Source: Candidatus Aminicenantota bacterium
GTDB taxonomy: Bacteria > Acidobacteriota > Aminicenantia > UBA2199
Assembly (NCBI GenBank): GCA_022865785.1
Contig: JALHTJ010000083.1
Location: forward strand, 1 to 34,275
Direction of reading: 5' to 3'
Length of the DNA: 34,275 nt
Below the pieces are notes generated by a model. It did not search any database, was not told the DNA's origin, and saw only the letters and a list, made by a program, of their open reading frames with translations. The translations under genes and the position numbers were made by a program. Below, piece by piece: positions 32,357-34,275 of this stretch (positions within the stretch are counted from its first letter, which is position 1; the number at the start of each line of letters is the position of its first letter).

Positions 32357-33208
32357 TCAAGGCGCGACCAAATCTTTGGCATGATATGAACTTCGCACCA
32401 GCGTTCCCGATTCGACTCCCTTAAAACCCATTTGCAGGGCAATGGATTTTAATTCAAGAAACTCTACTTCGCTGTAGAATTTGGCAATTTTGGCATGGGC
32501 CGGGGATGGCTGCAAGTATTGACCGATAGTCAGCAGATCACATTGGCTGGCCGCTAAATCTTGCAAGGTAGCCACAATTTGCTCCTGCGTTTCGCCCAAG
32601 CCCACCATCAAGCCTGACTTGGTAATCATTTTTGCTGAGGCTGTTTTAACTCTGCGTAATAAATCCAGTGAAAGTTGATAGCCGCCCTTGGGACGCAAGC
32701 CGGGAAATAAATCGCGCACCACCTCAATATTGTGATTCAATACGTCGGGTTGGCTGTCAATAATTTGCTGTAACGCCGCAAAATTTCCATTCAGATCTGA
32801 AATCAGTAATTCTATTTTGCATGACGATATTTTTCTGATTTCTTCTACTACCGCGCAAAAATGGCCGGCTCCACCGTCTTCCAAATCATCCCTGGTTACA
32901 CAGGTAATTACCGCGTATTGCAGATTCATTTTTTTAATGGTTTCAGCAATCGCTTTGGGTTCGTCAGGATTCGTGGGTTGAGCTATGCCTTTACTGACAT
33001 TGCAATAGCGGCAATTTCTGGTACAAATATCGCCGAGAATCATGAAAGTAGCCGTACCTTGAGAAAAACATTCATAGCGATTAGGGCAATTGGCTTCCAT
33101 GCAAACGGTGTTGAGCTTATTTTTATGGATTAGATCATGCACTTCTTTGTATTTCCGGCGATCAAACGGCTTTATTTTAATATTCTTATACATAATTTGG
33201 CGATTCAA
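32357..33208 (-). CDS. lipA: Lipoyl synthase
   Basis: Radical-SAM enzyme that inserts two sulphurs into octanoyl-H-protein or E2 to give lipoyl. The 283 residues show the auxiliary cluster motif C-x4-C-x5-C (Cys36, Cys41, Cys47) and the radical-SAM CxxxCxxC (Cys62, Cys66, Cys69, in CTRNCRYCN). The C-terminal RSSYHA supplies the conserved Ser for the auxiliary cluster. The start is TTG at 33206-33208 with AGGA about eight bases upstream; the next ATG, 15 bases in, has no ribosome site. It pairs functionally with gcvH; the gene is divergent from the flavoprotein at 33381. Confidence 0.97.
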   Translation of the reverse strand: MNRQIMYKNIKIKPFDRRKYKEVHDLIHKNKLNTVCMEANCPNRYECFSQGTATFMILGDICTRNCRYCNVSKGIAQPTNPDEPKAIAETIKKMNLQYAVITCVTRDDLEDGGAGHFCAVVEEIRKISSCKIELLISDLNGNFAALQQIIDSQPDVLNHNIEVVRDLFPGLRPKGGYQLSLDLLRRVKTASAKMITKSGLMVGLGETQEQIVATLQDLAASQCDLLTIGQYLQPSPAHAKIAKFYSEVEFLELKSIALQMGFKGVESGTLVRSSYHAKDLVAP

Positions 33209-33223
33209 TGTTTTATCCTGAAT

Positions 33224-33252
33224 ATTTTAACAAAATTATCCTCGTTTGACAA
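33224..33252 (-). promoter_or_regulatory. Promoter of lipA
   Basis: Minus strand TTGTCA (33247-33252), 17 bases, TAAAAT (33224-33229). Fifteen bases lie between the -10 and the TTG start and include the ribosome site, so the leader is very short. Confidence 0.65.
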
Positions 33253-33284
33253 TAAAACCTAACATAATTCCAGCTTTTTAAACC

Positions 33285-33313
33285 TTGACTTTCACAGCTG
33301 TTTACCCTAAAAT
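33285..33313 (+). promoter_or_regulatory. Promoter of flavoprotein disulfide reductase gene
   Basis: TTGACT (33285-33290), 17 bases, TAAAAT (33308-33313), about 60 bases of leader, then AAGGAGG before the ATG at 33381. Confidence 0.7.
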
Positions 33314-33380
33314 CTTTTTTTGGAAAAATCAGATCGAAAATCACTCAGAAAAAAAAGGAATTCCCAAGGAGGTTATTTAA

Positions 33381-34275
33381 ATGCCGGCCCTTGAAAAAGA
33401 AATGAACGTTGTCGTCGTTGGCCTTGGCGTCGGAGGGTTATATGCCTCTAAATACGCTGCGGGAACAAACAGAAAAGCAAAAATTACGATAATAGAAAAA
33501 CGTGACTTTGACCAATTCAGCCCTTGCGGTCTGCCATATGCCATTGAGGGAGTTGTTAAAGACTTCATGGACTTACGCTACGCTGTGCCGGTCGGCGGCA
33601 GAACGACAAAGCTATTGAATCACGAGGTTCTGGCTATAGATAGCACAGCGCGGAAATTAAAAGTAAAGGACCTTCAAAGTGGCAACAGCGATGAAATACC
33701 GTTTGATACGCTGGTTCTGGCAACGGGCGCCGACCCGGTGCTCCTCCCTGTCCCCGGAGCCGGGGAGTTTTTAGGCAAGGGAGTGCATTTTTGCACCAAT
33801 CCCGCCAATGCCGAGGCCCTGCGCAATGCCGCTCTGGCTTCGAAGAAAAAAACAGCATGTGTCGTAGGTGGCGGTGCGACCGGACTGGAAGTGGCGGCGG
33901 CTTTAAAAGTTCTGGGGCTCGACGTTCACGTCACGAAAAGGACACCGCCGGTCATGGCGGATATTTTCGATCCGGACATGGGCGCACTGGTTTTAGCCAA
34001 ACTTGCCGAGTTGGGAATTCATGAATACTTCGGCAAGGGCATTGACAGCATTAACGGCAAGGACCAGGTTGAATCGGTAACTATCGCCGGTCAGATCATA
34101 CCTTGCGATCTTGTGGTAATGGCTGCGGGTATGAAGTCCAGGATACTGATTGCCGATGGTACCGGCATCATCGTGAACAAAAACGGTTTCGTCACTGACC
34201 AAGGCATGGAAACAAATATCAGTGGCATATTTGCGGTCGGTGACTGTGCCGAATCGTTCTCCCGATTGGATGGCA
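33381..34275 (+). CDS. FAD-dependent pyridine nucleotide-disulfide oxidoreductase, CoA-disulfide-reductase-like (truncated by window)
   Basis: The open frame runs off the end after about 298 residues, so the C-terminal dimerisation domain is missing. The FAD motif GLGVGG lies near residue 14; SPCGLPYAIEG (about 49-59) is the active-site Cys region of the single-cysteine CoA-disulfide reductase/NADH oxidase group; VVGGGATGLEVAAAL is the NAD(P)H motif, and GIFAVGDCAE the second FAD contact. These enzymes reduce CoA disulfide, polysulfide or oxygen; which one applies here is open. The start is well supported by AAGGAGG nine bases upstream. It is divergent from lipA with 172 bases between. Confidence 0.93.
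   Translation, partial: MPALEKEMNVVVVGLGVGGLYASKYAAGTNRKAKITIIEKRDFDQFSPCGLPYAIEGVVKDFMDLRYAVPVGGRTTKLLNHEVLAIDSTARKLKVKDLQSGNSDEIPFDTLVLATGADPVLLPVPGAGEFLGKGVHFCTNPANAEALRNAALASKKKTACVVGGGATGLEVAAALKVLGLDVHVTKRTPPVMADIFDPDMGALVLAKLAELGIHEYFGKGIDSINGKDQVESVTIAGQIIPCDLVVMAAGMKSRILIADGTGIIVNKNGFVTDQGMETNISGIFAVGDCAESFSRLDG

Noticed and set aside
1-34275. CRISPR arrays, tRNA/rRNA genes, insertion sequences
   Set aside because: No regular repeat-spacer series, no cloverleaf-like conserved segments and no transposase frame with terminal repeats were recognised by eye.

Overview
The window reads as a chromosomal segment of a bacterium, with dense genes, short intergenic gaps and many 1, 4 or 8 base overlaps. 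Lipoprotein and secreted-protein signals, a polyprenyl-phosphate glycan operon, HtpX and an FtsB-like divisome protein suggest a diderm-type cell. A Ser/Thr kinase beside the chaperone genes, ThyX instead of ThyA, a split glycine decarboxylase, a ferredoxin-tailed aldo/keto reductase and an IscR-like regulator suggest an anaerobic or microaerobic, probably uncultivated lineage. An Acidobacteriota/Aminicenantes-like origin is possible, but this is inference and no marker here settles it. I saw no rRNA, tRNA, insertion sequence, phage or CRISPR array.

Layout. 1-5133 (minus): a stress operon grpE-dnaK-dnaJ-rsmE-Ser/Thr kinase, with the kinase cut by the window edge. 5418-6582 (plus): ftsB-like gene and htpX. 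6604-8008 (minus): bacterioferritin and a J-like/TPR protein. 8121-13640 (minus): a five-gene operon starting with a serine palmitoyltransferase-like enzyme, then a GT2 glycosyltransferase, a WecA/MraY-type phosphoglycosyltransferase, a UDP-galactopyranose-mutase-like flavoprotein and a GT4 glycosyltransferase; an extended SDR is divergently transcribed from it (13690-14661). 14669-19299 (minus): a small secreted protein, an IscR-like Rrf2 regulator, a TPR lipoprotein, an unknown leaderless gene, and the operon HhH protein-maf-aldo/keto reductase. 19416-21499 (plus): a P-loop kinase-like protein and a double-domain ThyX. 21672-23378 (minus): a secreted DUF4139 protein. 23680-27771 (plus): M50 protease-trpS-scpA-scpB-hisC. 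27937-32251 (plus): gcvT-gcvH-gcvPA-gcvPB, convergent with lipA (minus), whose product makes the lipoyl group that GcvH carries. 33381 to the end (plus): a truncated CoA-disulfide-reductase-like flavoprotein.

Promoters are easy to read: TTGACA-like boxes, usually 17 bases from TATAAT-like boxes, precede most operons. In several cases the -10 box lies only 6-9 bases before the start codon, implying leaderless mRNAs. Five genes appear to use TTG starts.

The items most worth following are the lipid/glycan locus at 8121-14661 (a candidate for sphingoid-base or glycolipid synthesis), the tandem ThyX whose two halves have lost complementary active-site motifs, the leaderless gene set, and a free-standing PolX-type N-terminal domain.
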